A stretch of DNA of 64,000 bases from Exiguobacterium qingdaonense (GCF_018617855.1 NZ_JACSKY010000002.1:225830-289829); one strand, 5' to 3'. Positions 26,083-35,275 are shown, counted from the first letter of the stretch. Notes: generated from the sequence alone by a model not told the origin. Program-made: numbers and translations.

Positions 26083-27421
26083 TCCACTTCCGGTTTCTGA
26101 AGTTGTTCGATATGTGAAGCGACAACTCGATGATGATGTATTGCTTCGGCAAGTCGCGGTCATCGGCGAAATCTCAAACTTCAAACGGTATTCGTCGGGA
26201 CACTGTTATTTTACGTTGAAGGATGATTCGTCTCGAATGAAGGCCGTCATGTTTTCTCGCGATGCGAAACAACTTCAATTCGAGCCAACTGATGGAATGA
26301 AGGTCATCGCCGTCTCGCGTGTGACGATGTATGAGGCGACGGGAGATGTTCAACTGTATGTCGAGTTGATGCGTCAAGACGGAATCGGGCTGTTGTTTGA
26401 ACGTTATGAGGCGAGAAGACGCGAACTTGAGGAGATGGGCTGGTTCGATTCGGAAAGGAAGCAATCACTTCCCACATTTCCGGAACGAATCGGAATCGTG
26501 ACATCTCCAAAAGGTGCAGCGCTACATGATATCGCGACAACCTTGCGACGTCGTGCGCCACACGTTGCCATCACGTTCGCCCCTGTCGCCGTACAGGGTG
26601 AGCTGTCGGCCCCACAGGTTGCAACTGCCATTCGCTGGATGAATGAACGAACCGATTGTGATGTGCTCATTATCGGGCGAGGTGGCGGTTCAATCGAAGA
26701 GCTTTGGGCATTCAATGAAGATGTCGTGGTGGAGGCGATTTATGCATCTACGATTCCGGTCATCTCAGCTGTCGGTCATGAGACGGACTATACGCTCTCT
26801 GATTTCGTCGCGGATGTTCGAGCGGCGACACCGACGGCTGCGGCCGAACTTGCGACAGCGATGATCGATGCGCAACGGAAAGATGTTGAACGTCTAGATG
26901 TACATCTTCACAGAGTCCTAAGAAATCAACTCGAAGATTCTCGGACCCGGCTAGAGCGGATGATCAACAGCTATGGACTAAAATCACCACGGTATACGAT
27001 TTCCCAAAAACGGGAACGATTTGCCCAGTCTGAAATCCGCCTCGAACAAGGGATGAAACGACATCTCACGCAAGCCACTCATCAGCTTCGACAGCTGACA
27101 CAACAGCTAGATGTAAAACGATTCTCAAAAACGTTGTCTAAGCAAAGTGACCAGGTCGACCAAATGGTCAGTCGACTCCATCGGACAACCCCTTTAGAGC
27201 AGTCCAAGCAACAGTTCGCCCAACAGGTCGGACGCTTACATGCAGTCAGCCCGCTCGCGGTCCTCTCGCGTGGCTATACGTTCATCGAGCAGGATGGGGC
27301 TTATGTGCAAAATGTGCAACAATTACGCGACGGGGACATCTCGATCCGTTTTCGGGACGGTCATGCGGTCGCTGAAGTGAAGGAGAGGATTGTTGGTGAC
27401 GAAAAAAGAACAGACATTTGA
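26075..27421 (+). CDS. xseA: exodeoxyribonuclease VII large subunit
   Basis: Catalytic subunit of a single-strand DNA exonuclease. The 448-residue protein has an N-terminal OB-fold (GEISNFKRYSSGHCYFTLKD), then the nuclease domain with IGIVTSPKGAALHDI, IIGRGGGSIEELWAFN and ISAVGHETDYTLSD, and a long coiled-coil before the C-terminal SPLAVLSRGYTF domain. The GTG at 26075, after GAGGT, is chosen; it lies inside folD. xseB overlaps its end. Confidence 0.94.
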   Translation: MANPLPVSEVVRYVKRQLDDDVLLRQVAVIGEISNFKRYSSGHCYFTLKDDSSRMKAVMFSRDAKQLQFEPTDGMKVIAVSRVTMYEATGDVQLYVELMRQDGIGLLFERYEARRRELEEMGWFDSERKQSLPTFPERIGIVTSPKGAALHDIATTLRRRAPHVAITFAPVAVQGELSAPQVATAIRWMNERTDCDVLIIGRGGGSIEELWAFNEDVVVEAIYASTIPVISAVGHETDYTLSDFVADVRAATPTAAAELATAMIDAQRKDVERLDVHLHRVLRNQLEDSRTRLERMINSYGLKSPRYTISQKRERFAQSEIRLEQGMKRHLTQATHQLRQLTQQLDVKRFSKTLSKQSDQVDQMVSRLHRTTPLEQSKQQFAQQVGRLHAVSPLAVLSRGYTFIEQDGAYVQNVQQLRDGDISIRFRDGHAVAEVKERIVGDEKRTDI

Positions 27422-27620
27422 ATCTGCGCTTGAGCGACTCGAACAAATCGTCGCTCAACTTGAGAGCGGGGATGTGCCTTTGGAGGAAGCGATGACCCTA
27501 TATGAAGAAGGTGTCCGCTTGTCGGCCTTGTGCCAGACAAAGCTTTCAGCTGCCGAGAAGAAGATGGATGAAATTTTAGAACTCGATGGCACCCTTCGTG
27601 AAAAAGGAGGGTCCGCATGA
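27396..27620 (+). CDS. xseB: exodeoxyribonuclease VII small subunit
   Basis: Small helical subunit, 74 residues, that binds the XseA coiled coil in many copies. It has the family core FESALERLEQIVAQLESGDV, PLEEAMTLYEEGV and KLSAAEKK. GTG at 27396 follows AAGGAGAGG by 7 bases; two TTG codons just before it are closer to the site. It overlaps both xseA and ispA. Confidence 0.93.
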   Translation: MTKKEQTFESALERLEQIVAQLESGDVPLEEAMTLYEEGVRLSALCQTKLSAAEKKMDEILELDGTLREKGGSA

Positions 27621-28495
27621 ACCGCACCGATGAGTTGAACAAATGGAAACAGACCGTCGAAGAGGCGATGCAGGCACTCATCGAGTCAATCGAGATGCCG
27701 GAACGTCTACGGGATGCGATGTCGTATTCGTTGAAGGCGGGGGGGAAACGCATTCGACCCGCCCTCATCTATGCCGTCCTTGAAACGTATGACGTCCCAC
27801 TCGAGCGAGGACGGGAAGCGGCGGCGAGCCTTGAGATGGTTCATACATACTCACTCATACACGACGATTTGCCGGCGATGGATGATGACGACCTTCGGCG
27901 CGGCCGCCCGACGAACCATCGTCAGTTTGATGAAGCGACCGCCATTTTGGCGGGGGACGCATTGTTGACAGACGCGTTTCGTATCCTTTCAGAAGCGTCG
28001 CTCCCACCCGAAACGATCATGAAAGTAATCCGTGCCTTCGGAGTGGCGGCTGGTAGCTCAGGCATGGTCGGCGGACAGTTGGACGATATGCTCGCTGAAA
28101 AACGAAACGACGTGACGCTCCAAGAACTCCAATCGATTCATGAACGGAAGACGGGTGCGCTACTCGTCTATGCACTTGAAGCAGGTGGTATTATAGCGGG
28201 AGTGTCCGAGGATGATAGGAATCAATTGAAACAGTTCGGTCGTCATCTCGGCATCGCCTTTCAGATTCAAGACGACATATTAGATGTCGTCGGTGACGAA
28301 CGTGCCATCGGAAAGCGTGTCGGCTCGGATGAAATGAATGAAAAGACGACATATCCGAAACTGCTCGGTTTAGATGGCGCGAAACGTGCGCTCGAGATGG
28401 AAGTGGATGCAGCAACTGACGCAATTGAATCCCTTTCGATCCATGCACCGTTACTTCTTGACTTGTTGACGTTTGTAGTGAAACGAAATCATTGA
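27617..28495 (+). CDS. ispA: farnesyl diphosphate synthase
   Basis: Condenses IPP with DMAPP and GPP to make C15 farnesyl diphosphate. The 292-residue all-helical enzyme has KAGGKRIRPALI, the first Asp-rich motif DDLPAMDDDD with RRGRPTNH, GQLDDM, and the second Asp-rich motif QIQDDILDVVGD. Residues S and L just before the first Asp-rich motif fit a medium-chain type II FPP synthase. It begins within the xseB stop and ends the operon. Confidence 0.94.
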   Translation: MNRTDELNKWKQTVEEAMQALIESIEMPERLRDAMSYSLKAGGKRIRPALIYAVLETYDVPLERGREAAASLEMVHTYSLIHDDLPAMDDDDLRRGRPTNHRQFDEATAILAGDALLTDAFRILSEASLPPETIMKVIRAFGVAAGSSGMVGGQLDDMLAEKRNDVTLQELQSIHERKTGALLVYALEAGGIIAGVSEDDRNQLKQFGRHLGIAFQIQDDILDVVGDERAIGKRVGSDEMNEKTTYPKLLGLDGAKRALEMEVDAATDAIESLSIHAPLLLDLLTFVVKRNH

Positions 28496-28498
28496 CCC

Positions 28499-28534
28499 GG
28501 TGACACGATGAGCACATCGTGTCACCTTTGTTTT
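28499..28534 (+). terminator. terminator of nusB-ispA block
   Basis: GGTGACACGATG pairs perfectly with CATCGTGTCACC around AGCA, followed by TTTGTTTT. Confidence 0.93.
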
Positions 28535-28617
28535 GGGGAATGTGTGGCATCTACCGTCACATTCTTGTAAAATGTAAGGTACGAATCAGTAAAATGTGAG
28601 GAGAAAGGATGGTCATT

Positions 28618-30510
28618 ATGGACTTGACATCCATTCAAGACCCGTCGTTCCTAAAACGGATGTCTGTATCAGAACTCGAAGCACTCGGATCAGACATTAG
28701 ACGATTCTTGATTGAAAAACTGGCAGTGACGGGAGGGCATTTGGCGCCAAACTTAGGAGTTGTGGAGTTGACGCTTGCCTTGCACCGTGTATTTAACAGT
28801 CCGAAAGACCAACTTGTATGGGACGTCGGTCATCAGGCATACGTTCATAAAATTTTGACAGGACGTACGCATCAGTTTGATACGCTAAGGCAGTACAATG
28901 GATTGTGCGGTTTCCCGAAGCGTTGTGAAAGTGAGCATGATGTGTGGGAAACGGGTCATAGCTCGACGTCACTCTCGGCAGCGATGGGAATCGCGATTGC
29001 GAACGAGCTGAAAGGGCGCTCGAATGACCGTGCCATTGCCATCATTGGGGACGGGGCATTGACAGGAGGGATGGCTCTCGAAGCGCTCAACCACATTGGG
29101 GCCGAGAAGCAAAATGTGATTGCGATTCTAAACGATAACGAAATGTCGATTGCACCGAATGTCGGGGCGATGCACAATATGCTTGGTCGTATTCGTGCTT
29201 CGCGTAAACTGAAGCATGCCCGGGAAGAGATGGAATCGATCATCAAGCATATTCCGCTCGTCGGTAGCTCACTCGAACGAAGCGGGGAGCGCGTGAAAGA
29301 CTTATTGAAGTCTGCCCTCATACCGGGAACTTTCTTTGAAGAGCTTGGATTCACTTACTTTGGACCTACAGACGGTCACGATTTGAAGGACTTGCTCGAA
29401 ACGCTTGAGTATGCGAAGAAAATCGACGGTCCTGTACTCGTCCATGTCATCACGAAAAAAGGGAAAGGGTATCGTCCGGCAGAACTAGACGGTGTCGGTA
29501 CTTGGCACGGTCTTGGACCGTACAAAATCGAGTCGGGCGAAGTCATCAAAGGAAAGCCGAAAGGTCCGAGTTACTCGAAAGTCGTTGCGGAGACGATTAC
29601 GAAAGTGGCGGAATCTGATGATCGGGTGACGTTGATCACACCGGCAATGAGTGTCGGTTCGAAGCTAGACTGCTTTACGAAAAAATTCCCAGAACGCATG
29701 TTTGATGTCGGGATTGCGGAACAACACGCGGTCACGCTCGCTGGTGGACAAGCGACACAAGGATTGAAACCGGTCGTCTCAATTTACTCGACGTTCTTCC
29801 AACGTGCTTACGACCAACTCGTCCACGATATTTGCCGTCAAAACTTGAACGTCGTGTTCACGATTGACCGATCTGGACTCGTCGGGGCGGATGGAGAGAC
29901 CCACCAAGGTGTGTTTGATATCGCCTTCATGCGACACGTGCCAAACATTCGAATCTTAATGGCGAAAGACGAAGAAGAGTTACAACAACTCGTCTACTCT
30001 GCGCTCCGTTACGATGGGGGCCCGATTGCGATTCGCTTCCCACGTGGTGAAGGAATCGGTGTTCCGATGAGCGATACGCTTCAAGAAATTTCACTTGATG
30101 ACTGGGAAGTCGAGGCAGAAGGGACGGACGTCGCCGTCTTGACGTTCGGTCCACAAGTGCAAGACGCCCTCGAAGTCCGAGCGCTACTAGAAGGCAAGCT
30201 AAGCGTACGCGTCATCAATTGTCGTACGATCAAGCCACTCGATGACACCATGCTTGCCTCGTTATATGCAGAAGGCATTCCGCTCGTGACACTTGAAGAA
30301 GCAGCTCTTGCCGGGGGCTTCGGAAGTAGCGTGTTAGAGCATGCGAACGATGCCGGGGCATTCCCGCGGATCCAACGTCTCGGTATTCCAGACCGGTATA
30401 TCGAGCATGGTGGTGTCAACCAGCTCCTAGAGGAGATTGGACTTCGACCTGCTCAAATGGCGGAATCGATTGAGCGGTTCGTCATGGAGACAAATCGACA
30501 GAATGTGTGA
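28618..30510 (+). CDS. dxs: 1-deoxy-D-xylulose-5-phosphate synthase
   Basis: First step of the MEP isoprenoid pathway: pyruvate plus glyceraldehyde 3-phosphate with thiamine diphosphate. The 630-residue protein has [32 protein letters not shown], the ThDP motif [26 protein letters not shown] and the transketolase C-domain with [14 protein letters not shown] at 28618 follows AAAGGA at good spacing; ATG at 28609 is the alternative. The next gene starts 6 bases after the stop. Confidence 0.96.
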   Translation: MDLTSIQDPSFLKRMSVSELEALGSDIRRFLIEKLAVTGGHLAPNLGVVELTLALHRVFNSPKDQLVWDVGHQAYVHKILTGRTHQFDTLRQYNGLCGFPKRCESEHDVWETGHSSTSLSAAMGIAIANELKGRSNDRAIAIIGDGALTGGMALEALNHIGAEKQNVIAILNDNEMSIAPNVGAMHNMLGRIRASRKLKHAREEMESIIKHIPLVGSSLERSGERVKDLLKSALIPGTFFEELGFTYFGPTDGHDLKDLLETLEYAKKIDGPVLVHVITKKGKGYRPAELDGVGTWHGLGPYKIESGEVIKGKPKGPSYSKVVAETITKVAESDDRVTLITPAMSVGSKLDCFTKKFPERMFDVGIAEQHAVTLAGGQATQGLKPVVSIYSTFFQRAYDQLVHDICRQNLNVVFTIDRSGLVGADGETHQGVFDIAFMRHVPNIRILMAKDEEELQQLVYSALRYDGGPIAIRFPRGEGIGVPMSDTLQEISLDDWEVEAEGTDVAVLTFGPQVQDALEVRALLEGKLSVRVINCRTIKPLDDTMLASLYAEGIPLVTLEEAALAGGFGSSVLEHANDAGAFPRIQRLGIPDRYIEHGGVNQLLEEIGLRPAQMAESIERFVMETNRQNV

Positions 30511-30516
30511 GGGATT

Positions 30517-31332
30517 ATGGAAAAAAGAACGAAAACTAGATTAGATGTATTGCTCGTCGAACGCGGCCTCGCCGAAACACGAGAAAAAGCGAAACGGTCT
30601 GTCATGGCCGGGCTCGTTTACAGTGGGACGGAACGTCTGGATAAGGCGGGCGATAAAGTGTTTGACGATATCCCTCTTGAAGTGAAGGGGCAAGTTCTCC
30701 CTTATGTCGGACGTGGAGGCTTGAAACTTGAAAAAGCGCTCGAGGTGTTCCCGCTTGATGTCTTTGGACGTGTCGGAATCGACATCGGCTCTTCGACAGG
30801 AGGATTTACAGACTGTGCGCTTCAAAACGGTGCGACCCAAATGTATGCGGTCGATGTCGGGTACAACCAGCTCGCCTGGAAACTCCGGAGTGATGACCGT
30901 GTCGTCGTCATGGAGCGGATGAACTTCCGTCATGCAACGGCCGATCAGTTCCCGGTCAAGCCGGACTTCGCAACGATTGATGTCTCGTTTATCTCACTTC
31001 GTCTTATGGTGCCGCCGCTCAAGCATATATTGAAGCGAGACGGTGTCGTCATGGCACTGGTCAAACCTCAGTTTGAAGCGGGAAAATCCGATGTCGGGAA
31101 AAAAGGGATTGTTCGTGACCGAGGCATCCACGAACGCGTGGCGAGCGATTTGGTTCGGTACTTCGCATCGGAAGGATTCTTTGTCGAAGGACTGGATTAC
31201 TCTCCAATCACCGGAGGGGATGGAAATATTGAGTTTCTTCTATTCGCCCGATTTACAGGAGTAGGCGGTGTCGCCCCTTCGATTCAGGTCGAAGGCGTTG
31301 TGGACGCGGCCCATGCCGAACTGAAGGGATAA
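30517..31332 (+). CDS. TlyA-type rRNA 2'-O-methyltransferase/hemolysin A homologue (YqxC)
   Basis: A 271-residue protein with an N-terminal S4 RNA-binding domain (RLDVLLVERGLAETREKAKR) and a C-terminal FtsJ-like SAM-dependent methyltransferase domain (VGIDIGSSTGGFTDCALQ is the SAM site; VALVKPQFE and KGIVRD lie later). TlyA methylates rRNA ribose in mycobacteria; the substrate in Bacillales is not settled. The gene follows dxs in an operon, as in B. subtilis, and a terminator lies right behind. Confidence 0.92.
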   Translation: MEKRTKTRLDVLLVERGLAETREKAKRSVMAGLVYSGTERLDKAGDKVFDDIPLEVKGQVLPYVGRGGLKLEKALEVFPLDVFGRVGIDIGSSTGGFTDCALQNGATQMYAVDVGYNQLAWKLRSDDRVVVMERMNFRHATADQFPVKPDFATIDVSFISLRLMVPPLKHILKRDGVVMALVKPQFEAGKSDVGKKGIVRDRGIHERVASDLVRYFASEGFFVEGLDYSPITGGDGNIEFLLFARFTGVGGVAPSIQVEGVVDAAHAELKG

Positions 31333-31338
31333 GATTTT

Positions 31339-31369
31339 GCTACAGACCTCATCGTCTGTAGCTTTTTTT
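31339..31369 (+). terminator. terminator of dxs operon
   Basis: GCTACAGAC pairs perfectly with GTCTGTAGC around CTCATC, then TTTTTTT. Confidence 0.93.
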
Positions 31370-31425
31370 CATACAATCAATAGTTGGGGAATGGTGGAAA
31401 TCCCACCTGGAATGCTAGACCTTTT

Positions 31426-31432
31426 TTCGACA
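31426..31432 (-). promoter_or_regulatory. possible Spo0A box upstream of argR
   Basis: The minus strand reads TGTCGAA, the exact core of the 0A box, about 55 bases before argR in the likely promoter of argR-recN-spo0A. A 7-base match occurs often by chance, so it is only suggestive. Confidence 0.3.
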
Positions 31433-31485
31433 ATACTTTAGAATGATAATGTATATGTGAAACGAAGAATGAGGTGTCAGCGCTT

Positions 31486-31935
31486 ATGAACAAAGGACAG
31501 CGGTTGATCAAAATTCGAGACATCGTGACGAATCGTGAGATTGAGACGCAAGACGAACTGGTGGATGAGTTACGTCGTTCGGGATATCCGGTCACACAGG
31601 CGACCGTGTCTCGAGATATTAAAGAATTGCACTTGGTGAAAGTGCCATTGAACGATGGGCGGTATAAGTATAGTTTGCCTGCCGACCAGCGCTTTAATCC
31701 ATATGGGAAGATGAAACGAATCCTCAGCGATAGCTTCGTCTCGGTCGATTCAGCACAAAACCTGGTCGTCATGAAAGTACTACCGGGAAACGCTGATGCG
31801 ATTGGCGTTTTAATAGACCACCTATCATGGGACGAATTGATTGGAACGGTTTGTGGAGACGATACAATTTTAATGATTGCACGCGATGAAAACAAGGCGA
31901 AGCAAATCATCGATCGACTACTCGGAATGTTATGA
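31486..31935 (+). CDS. argR: arginine repressor ArgR/AhrC
   Basis: Hexameric regulator that represses arginine biosynthesis and activates catabolism when arginine is bound. The 149-residue protein has an N-terminal winged helix ([31 protein letters not shown], of which [12 protein letters not shown] is the recognition part) and a C-terminal oligomerisation domain with LPGNADAIG and GTVCGDDTI, the arginine site. ATG at 31486 follows GAGGTG by 9 bases. It leads the argR-recN-spo0A run. Confidence 0.95.
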   Translation: MNKGQRLIKIRDIVTNREIETQDELVDELRRSGYPVTQATVSRDIKELHLVKVPLNDGRYKYSLPADQRFNPYGKMKRILSDSFVSVDSAQNLVVMKVLPGNADAIGVLIDHLSWDELIGTVCGDDTILMIARDENKAKQIIDRLLGML

Positions 31936-31948
31936 GGTGAAAGTACGT

Positions 31949-33646
31949 ATGTTAGCAGAACTATCAATCAAACAGTTTGCGATTATCGACGAATTGACCA
32001 TTCCGTTCAATCGGGGTATGACCGTCCTCACAGGTGAGACGGGTGCCGGTAAATCAATTTTGTTAGATGCGATTGGGTTGCTTGTTGGAGGGCGTGGGTC
32101 GAGTGATTTCGTCCGATACGGTCAAGATAAAGCCGAGATCGAAGGGTTATTCATGGTTGAATCAGATCATCCGGTCATTCAGGCAGCCGAGCAGTATGGG
32201 ATTGATGTCGATGACGGGACGGTCATCTTACGCCGTGACTTACATAGTAGCGGAAAAAGTGTTTGTCGGGTGAACGGGAAGATGATGCCGCTCTCTACGT
32301 TACGGGAATTTGGACGGCTTCTCGTCGATATTCACGGCCAGCATGAGCATCAACATTTAATGGACCCAGAATTTCACTTAGGGATTCTCGATCATTTCGC
32401 TGAGAAGGAGATCGGTCCGTTGATTGATGAATATCAAACAGCGTACGCCGCATGGAAGCGAGTTGCCGATGAACTGAAGCGTCTTAGTCAAAGTGAGCAA
32501 GAACTTGCACAGCGGATGGACCTATTGTCTTTCCAAACGAAAGAGATTGATTCTGCTGAGTTAAAGGTGGGGGAAGAAGAGGCGTTGACCGAGGAACGTG
32601 ACGAGTTGGCTAATTTCGAGCGCATTCACCAACACATCCGACTCTCCTATGAGGCGGTTGCCGAAGAGTCGAACGGGCTCGACAAAATCGGGGTCGCGAT
32701 GCGTGAGATGGATGAGGCATCACAGCTTTCTTCATCGTTATCTTCTGTATCGGAGACGATATCGAATGCTTATTATTTGTTGGAAGATGCAAAGTTTCAA
32801 TTGCGTGACCAGTTGGATTCACTCGAATTCGATCCAATCCGTTTGGATGAAATCGAGTCCAGGTTGGCGCTTTTCCAGCAATTAAAGCGAAAGTACGGGA
32901 CGACGATTGAAGAGGTCATCGCATATGGAGAGCAAGTGTCCAATGAACTGAAGTCGATGACGAATCGAGAAGAACATTTACAGACGCTATCGGACGAACT
33001 TGTTCGATTAGAAAAAGATGCGAAAGAGGTCGGGACGAGACTTTCAATGGCACGAAAGGCTGCCGCAGAGTCGTTACAACATGCAATTCATCGAGAGTTG
33101 AAAGAGCTCTACATGGAGAAAACGTCGTTTGAAGTTCGTTTCAAAACAACATCGCTTAAACAAGATGGACTCGATGATGTCGAGTTTTACATGATGACGA
33201 ACGTCGGAGAGCCGTTCAAACCGCTCGCGAAAGTCGCATCAGGTGGTGAACTCTCCCGTGTCATGCTCGCGCTCAAATCCATTTTCTCAAGAACGGTCGG
33301 TGTCGCATCGATTATTTTTGACGAAGTCGATACGGGTGTTTCCGGACGTGTCGCTCAAGCGATGGGCGAAAAAATATTCCGTCTTTCTGTCGGTTCACAA
33401 GTGCTATGTATCACCCATTTGGCACAGGTCGCCGCGATGGCAGACCAGCATCTCTACATTACGAAAACCGAAACGAACGAGCGAACTAAAACGAACGTCG
33501 CGTCTCTTGACCGTGAGAGTCGGATTGACGAGTTGGGTCGCATGATTGCTGGTGCTCAAATGACGGATTTGACGAAGCAACACGTTGAAGAGTTACTCGA
33601 GATGTCACAGCATGTAAAACAGAAGTTCATCAAAGGAGTGTCATAA
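31949..33646 (+). CDS. recN: DNA repair protein RecN
   Basis: SMC-like ATPase that acts early in double-strand break repair. The 565-residue protein starts MLAELSIKQFAIIDELTIPF with Walker A GETGAGKSILLDAIGLL, then a coiled-coil middle, the signature VASGGELSRVMLALK and Walker B IIFDEVDTGVSG. ATG at 31949 follows GAGGTGAAAG. Its stop is directly followed by the spo0A start with no gap. Confidence 0.95.
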   Translation: MLAELSIKQFAIIDELTIPFNRGMTVLTGETGAGKSILLDAIGLLVGGRGSSDFVRYGQDKAEIEGLFMVESDHPVIQAAEQYGIDVDDGTVILRRDLHSSGKSVCRVNGKMMPLSTLREFGRLLVDIHGQHEHQHLMDPEFHLGILDHFAEKEIGPLIDEYQTAYAAWKRVADELKRLSQSEQELAQRMDLLSFQTKEIDSAELKVGEEEALTEERDELANFERIHQHIRLSYEAVAEESNGLDKIGVAMREMDEASQLSSSLSSVSETISNAYYLLEDAKFQLRDQLDSLEFDPIRLDEIESRLALFQQLKRKYGTTIEEVIAYGEQVSNELKSMTNREEHLQTLSDELVRLEKDAKEVGTRLSMARKAAAESLQHAIHRELKELYMEKTSFEVRFKTTSLKQDGLDDVEFYMMTNVGEPFKPLAKVASGGELSRVMLALKSIFSRTVGVASIIFDEVDTGVSGRVAQAMGEKIFRLSVGSQVLCITHLAQVAAMADQHLYITKTETNERTKTNVASLDRESRIDELGRMIAGAQMTDLTKQHVEELLEMSQHVKQKFIKGVS

Positions 33647-34378
33647 GTGATTACATTATGTATTGCGGACGACAATCGAGAAATCGTCGATTTGTTGAGC
33701 CGCCAACTAGAATCTGAGCCTGACCTTCATGTCGTAGGTACTGCGCATGATGGTGAAGCGTGCTTAGATGTCGTCAAGGCACACCAACCGGATGTACTCT
33801 TACTCGATATTATCATGCCGCATTTGGACGGGATTGGAGTATTGCAACGCCTGAATGAAGAGCTCGGCAACGAAAGACCGGAAGTGATCATGCTCAGTGC
33901 GTTTGGAAAAGATGAAGTGACGAAACAAGCGGTCCAACTCGGTGCCTCTTATTTTCTCGTCAAACCGTTCAATATTCAGCAATTGTTAACGAAAATCCGA
34001 GAACTGTCAGAAGGGACGAATCGAGAGTTCGACGGGATGACCCCTGAAGAGCTTGAAATTTCTCTGTTACTTCAACAACTCGGAATCTCACCGCGAATTA
34101 AAGGGTTCAAATACATTCGTCAAGCAGTCATCTATGTGAGAGAGCGTCAAGACTTGCTCGGACTGATTACGAAAGAGTTGTATCCGATGGTAGCGAAAGA
34201 ACATGAGACGACATCATCCCGTGTGGAACGGGCGATGCGTCACGCGATCAAGACGGCATGGGATAACGGAATGCGAGAACACGAAATGTTTGAGGGGCGC
34301 CCAGAACGTGACCGGAGCCCTAAAAACTCAGAGTTCATCTCGTATTTCGTCACATACTTGTCATTTAAGAGCAATTGA
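33647..34378 (+). CDS. spo0A: response regulator Spo0A
   Basis: Phosphorylation-activated transcription regulator. The 243-residue protein has a receiver domain with the acidic pocket CIADDNREIV, phosphoacceptor Asp54 in LLLDIIMPHLDG, and the conserved Thr/Ser and Lys positions (LSAFG, VKPFN); the C-terminal Spo0A DNA-binding domain includes ISPRIKGFKYIRQAV and TTSSRVERAMRHAIKTAW, the recognition helix. The linker is about 20 residues shorter than in B. subtilis (267 residues). GTG at 33647 follows AAAGGAGTG. spoIVB, normally between recN and spo0A, is absent. Confidence 0.94.
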   Translation: MITLCIADDNREIVDLLSRQLESEPDLHVVGTAHDGEACLDVVKAHQPDVLLLDIIMPHLDGIGVLQRLNEELGNERPEVIMLSAFGKDEVTKQAVQLGASYFLVKPFNIQQLLTKIRELSEGTNREFDGMTPEELEISLLLQQLGISPRIKGFKYIRQAVIYVRERQDLLGLITKELYPMVAKEHETTSSRVERAMRHAIKTAWDNGMREHEMFEGRPERDRSPKNSEFISYFVTYLSFKSN

Positions 34379-34383
34379 ATCGA

Positions 34384-34420
34384 TTAAAAGACTAAGTCTT
34401 GATGAGACTTAGTCTTTTAA
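34384..34420. terminator. terminator of spo0A
   Basis: TTAAAAGACTAAGTCT pairs with AGACTTAGTCTTTTAA: 16 perfect base pairs around TGATG, with U-rich ends on both strands. Confidence 0.88.
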
Positions 34421-34457
34421 TATAGAATGAGTAGTAAAAAATTATTCACTTTAAGAA

Positions 34458-34494
34458 AGAAAGCGCTTGCAAAACGGTGTTCCTTTGTTATAAT
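34458..34494 (+). promoter_or_regulatory. promoter with cre-like site before the structured RNA
   Basis: TTGCAA (34467-34472) and a perfect TATAAT (34489-34494) are 16 bases apart. AGAAAGCGCTTGCA (34458-34471) resembles a CcpA cre site (12 of 14 bases) and covers the -35 element. Start of transcription would be near 34501. Confidence 0.7.
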
Positions 34495-34500
34495 GAAGAT

Positions 34501-35022
34501 GTACCAAGTTACTTGGACAAGCGTTAGATGAGCGCTTTTCAAACTTGTTCCGGAGCTTGTTTGAAGAACCAATATCATCTCGGTTCGCTATCCGATTATA
34601 GCTCAGAGGTGCGAACGACACCTCATATCGTTCATGTCCCGACGCGAAGTCGCGACAGTCGCTCATTTGCGAAACGATCCGAACATCAACTCGAAGCTAG
34701 GGGTTGATTTAGGTAAATCAAATCGTTCAGTTAACCAAAAGGAGTGTTGTCAATCGTTGAACAGTTTATGGCAAGCGTTCGACTTCACGATGGATGGTTG
34801 GACATGACCCGATCATAAAAAGTTAGTAACTCGAATGGAAAGTTCCGTTCACGCAAGACGGCAGTTACTAAAGTTCTTTCATACTTCTTCATTAAGAAGA
34901 CGTTGGAGCTCATGTCAGAGTAAGCGAAGTAGTTAGAAAGGAGATCATCCGTAGTGATCACAATTCAATATGAATAAAAGGTTCCGCACTTGAAATGAAG
35001 TCAAGTTAGGGAACCTTTTTTT
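34501..35022 (+). ncRNA. candidate structured non-coding RNA, about 520 nt
   Basis: Between spo0A and the minus-strand DUF2627 gene there is no convincing gene, yet a strong promoter and a strong terminator bracket about 520 bases full of hairpins: TTCAAAC/GTTTGAA (34538-34565), GAACC/GGTTC (34566-34586), GAGGTG/CACCTC (34606-34624), TTGATTT/AAATCAA (34704-34721), TTAGTAACT/AGTTACTAA (34823-34871) enclosing GAATGG/CCGTTC (34833-34850), CTTCTT/AAGAAG (34884-34899), GATCA/TGATC (34943-34959), and the terminator AAAAGGTTCC/GGAACCTTTT (34976-35019). Motifs of RNase P, tmRNA, SRP RNA and T-boxes are not seen. OLE RNA is of similar size and lives near dxs and recN in other Firmicutes, but its usual partner gene is not beside it, so no family is claimed. 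One 57-codon frame (34634-34807) has no ribosome site. Confidence 0.6.
34976..35022 (+). terminator. terminator of the structured RNA
   Basis: AAAAGGTTCC pairs with GGAACCTTTT, with an inner ACTTGA/TCAAGT stem, followed by further T residues. Confidence 0.9.
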
Positions 35023-35026
35023 GTGC

Positions 35027-35275
35027 TTATGAGTCGAGTCGTTGAACTTTTCCTGTTTTCTTGTCGCGGTTGAAAATATAGCCGGCTACAAATCCAATCC
35101 CGCCCATGGCGAGCAGAAGTCCAAAGGTTCCCTGCAGCATAGAGGCGGCAGCGAGTGAATCAATCCATGTGAACGGTGCGCTCGTCTTCAAAAAGAAGCT
35201 GTCGCGTAGCAATTTGATACCATAAACACCTAATAAACCAGGGATGATCAAGATTAGAAGCGCGATAAAACGCAT
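35027..35275 (-). CDS. yqzF: DUF2627 small membrane protein (YqzF-like)
   Basis: An 82-residue protein read from an ATG at 35275 behind AAAGGAGGAG. It has two membrane helices (FIALLILIIPGLLGVYGIKLL and LLLAMGGIGFVAGYIF) separated by SFFLKTSAPFTW and a charged tail. The pattern matches DUF2627/YqzF, which in B. subtilis also lies between spo0A and the bkd genes. Function unknown. It converges on the structured RNA and its stop is next to that terminator. Confidence 0.85.
   Translation of the reverse strand: MRFIALLILIIPGLLGVYGIKLLRDSFFLKTSAPFTWIDSLAAASMLQGTFGLLLAMGGIGFVAGYIFNRDKKTGKVQRLDS

Noticed and set aside
31377..31967. Minus-strand frame of 196 codons opposite argR
   Set aside because: Complement of argR coding sequence; no motif or ribosome site.
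34501..35022. T-box leader or protein-coding gene
   Set aside because: No specifier/antiterminator motif, and the next gene downstream is on the other strand; frames lack ribosome sites.
34501..35022. Firm assignment as OLE RNA
   Set aside because: Size and neighbourhood fit, but the partner membrane-protein gene is not adjacent and I cannot verify the consensus from memory.
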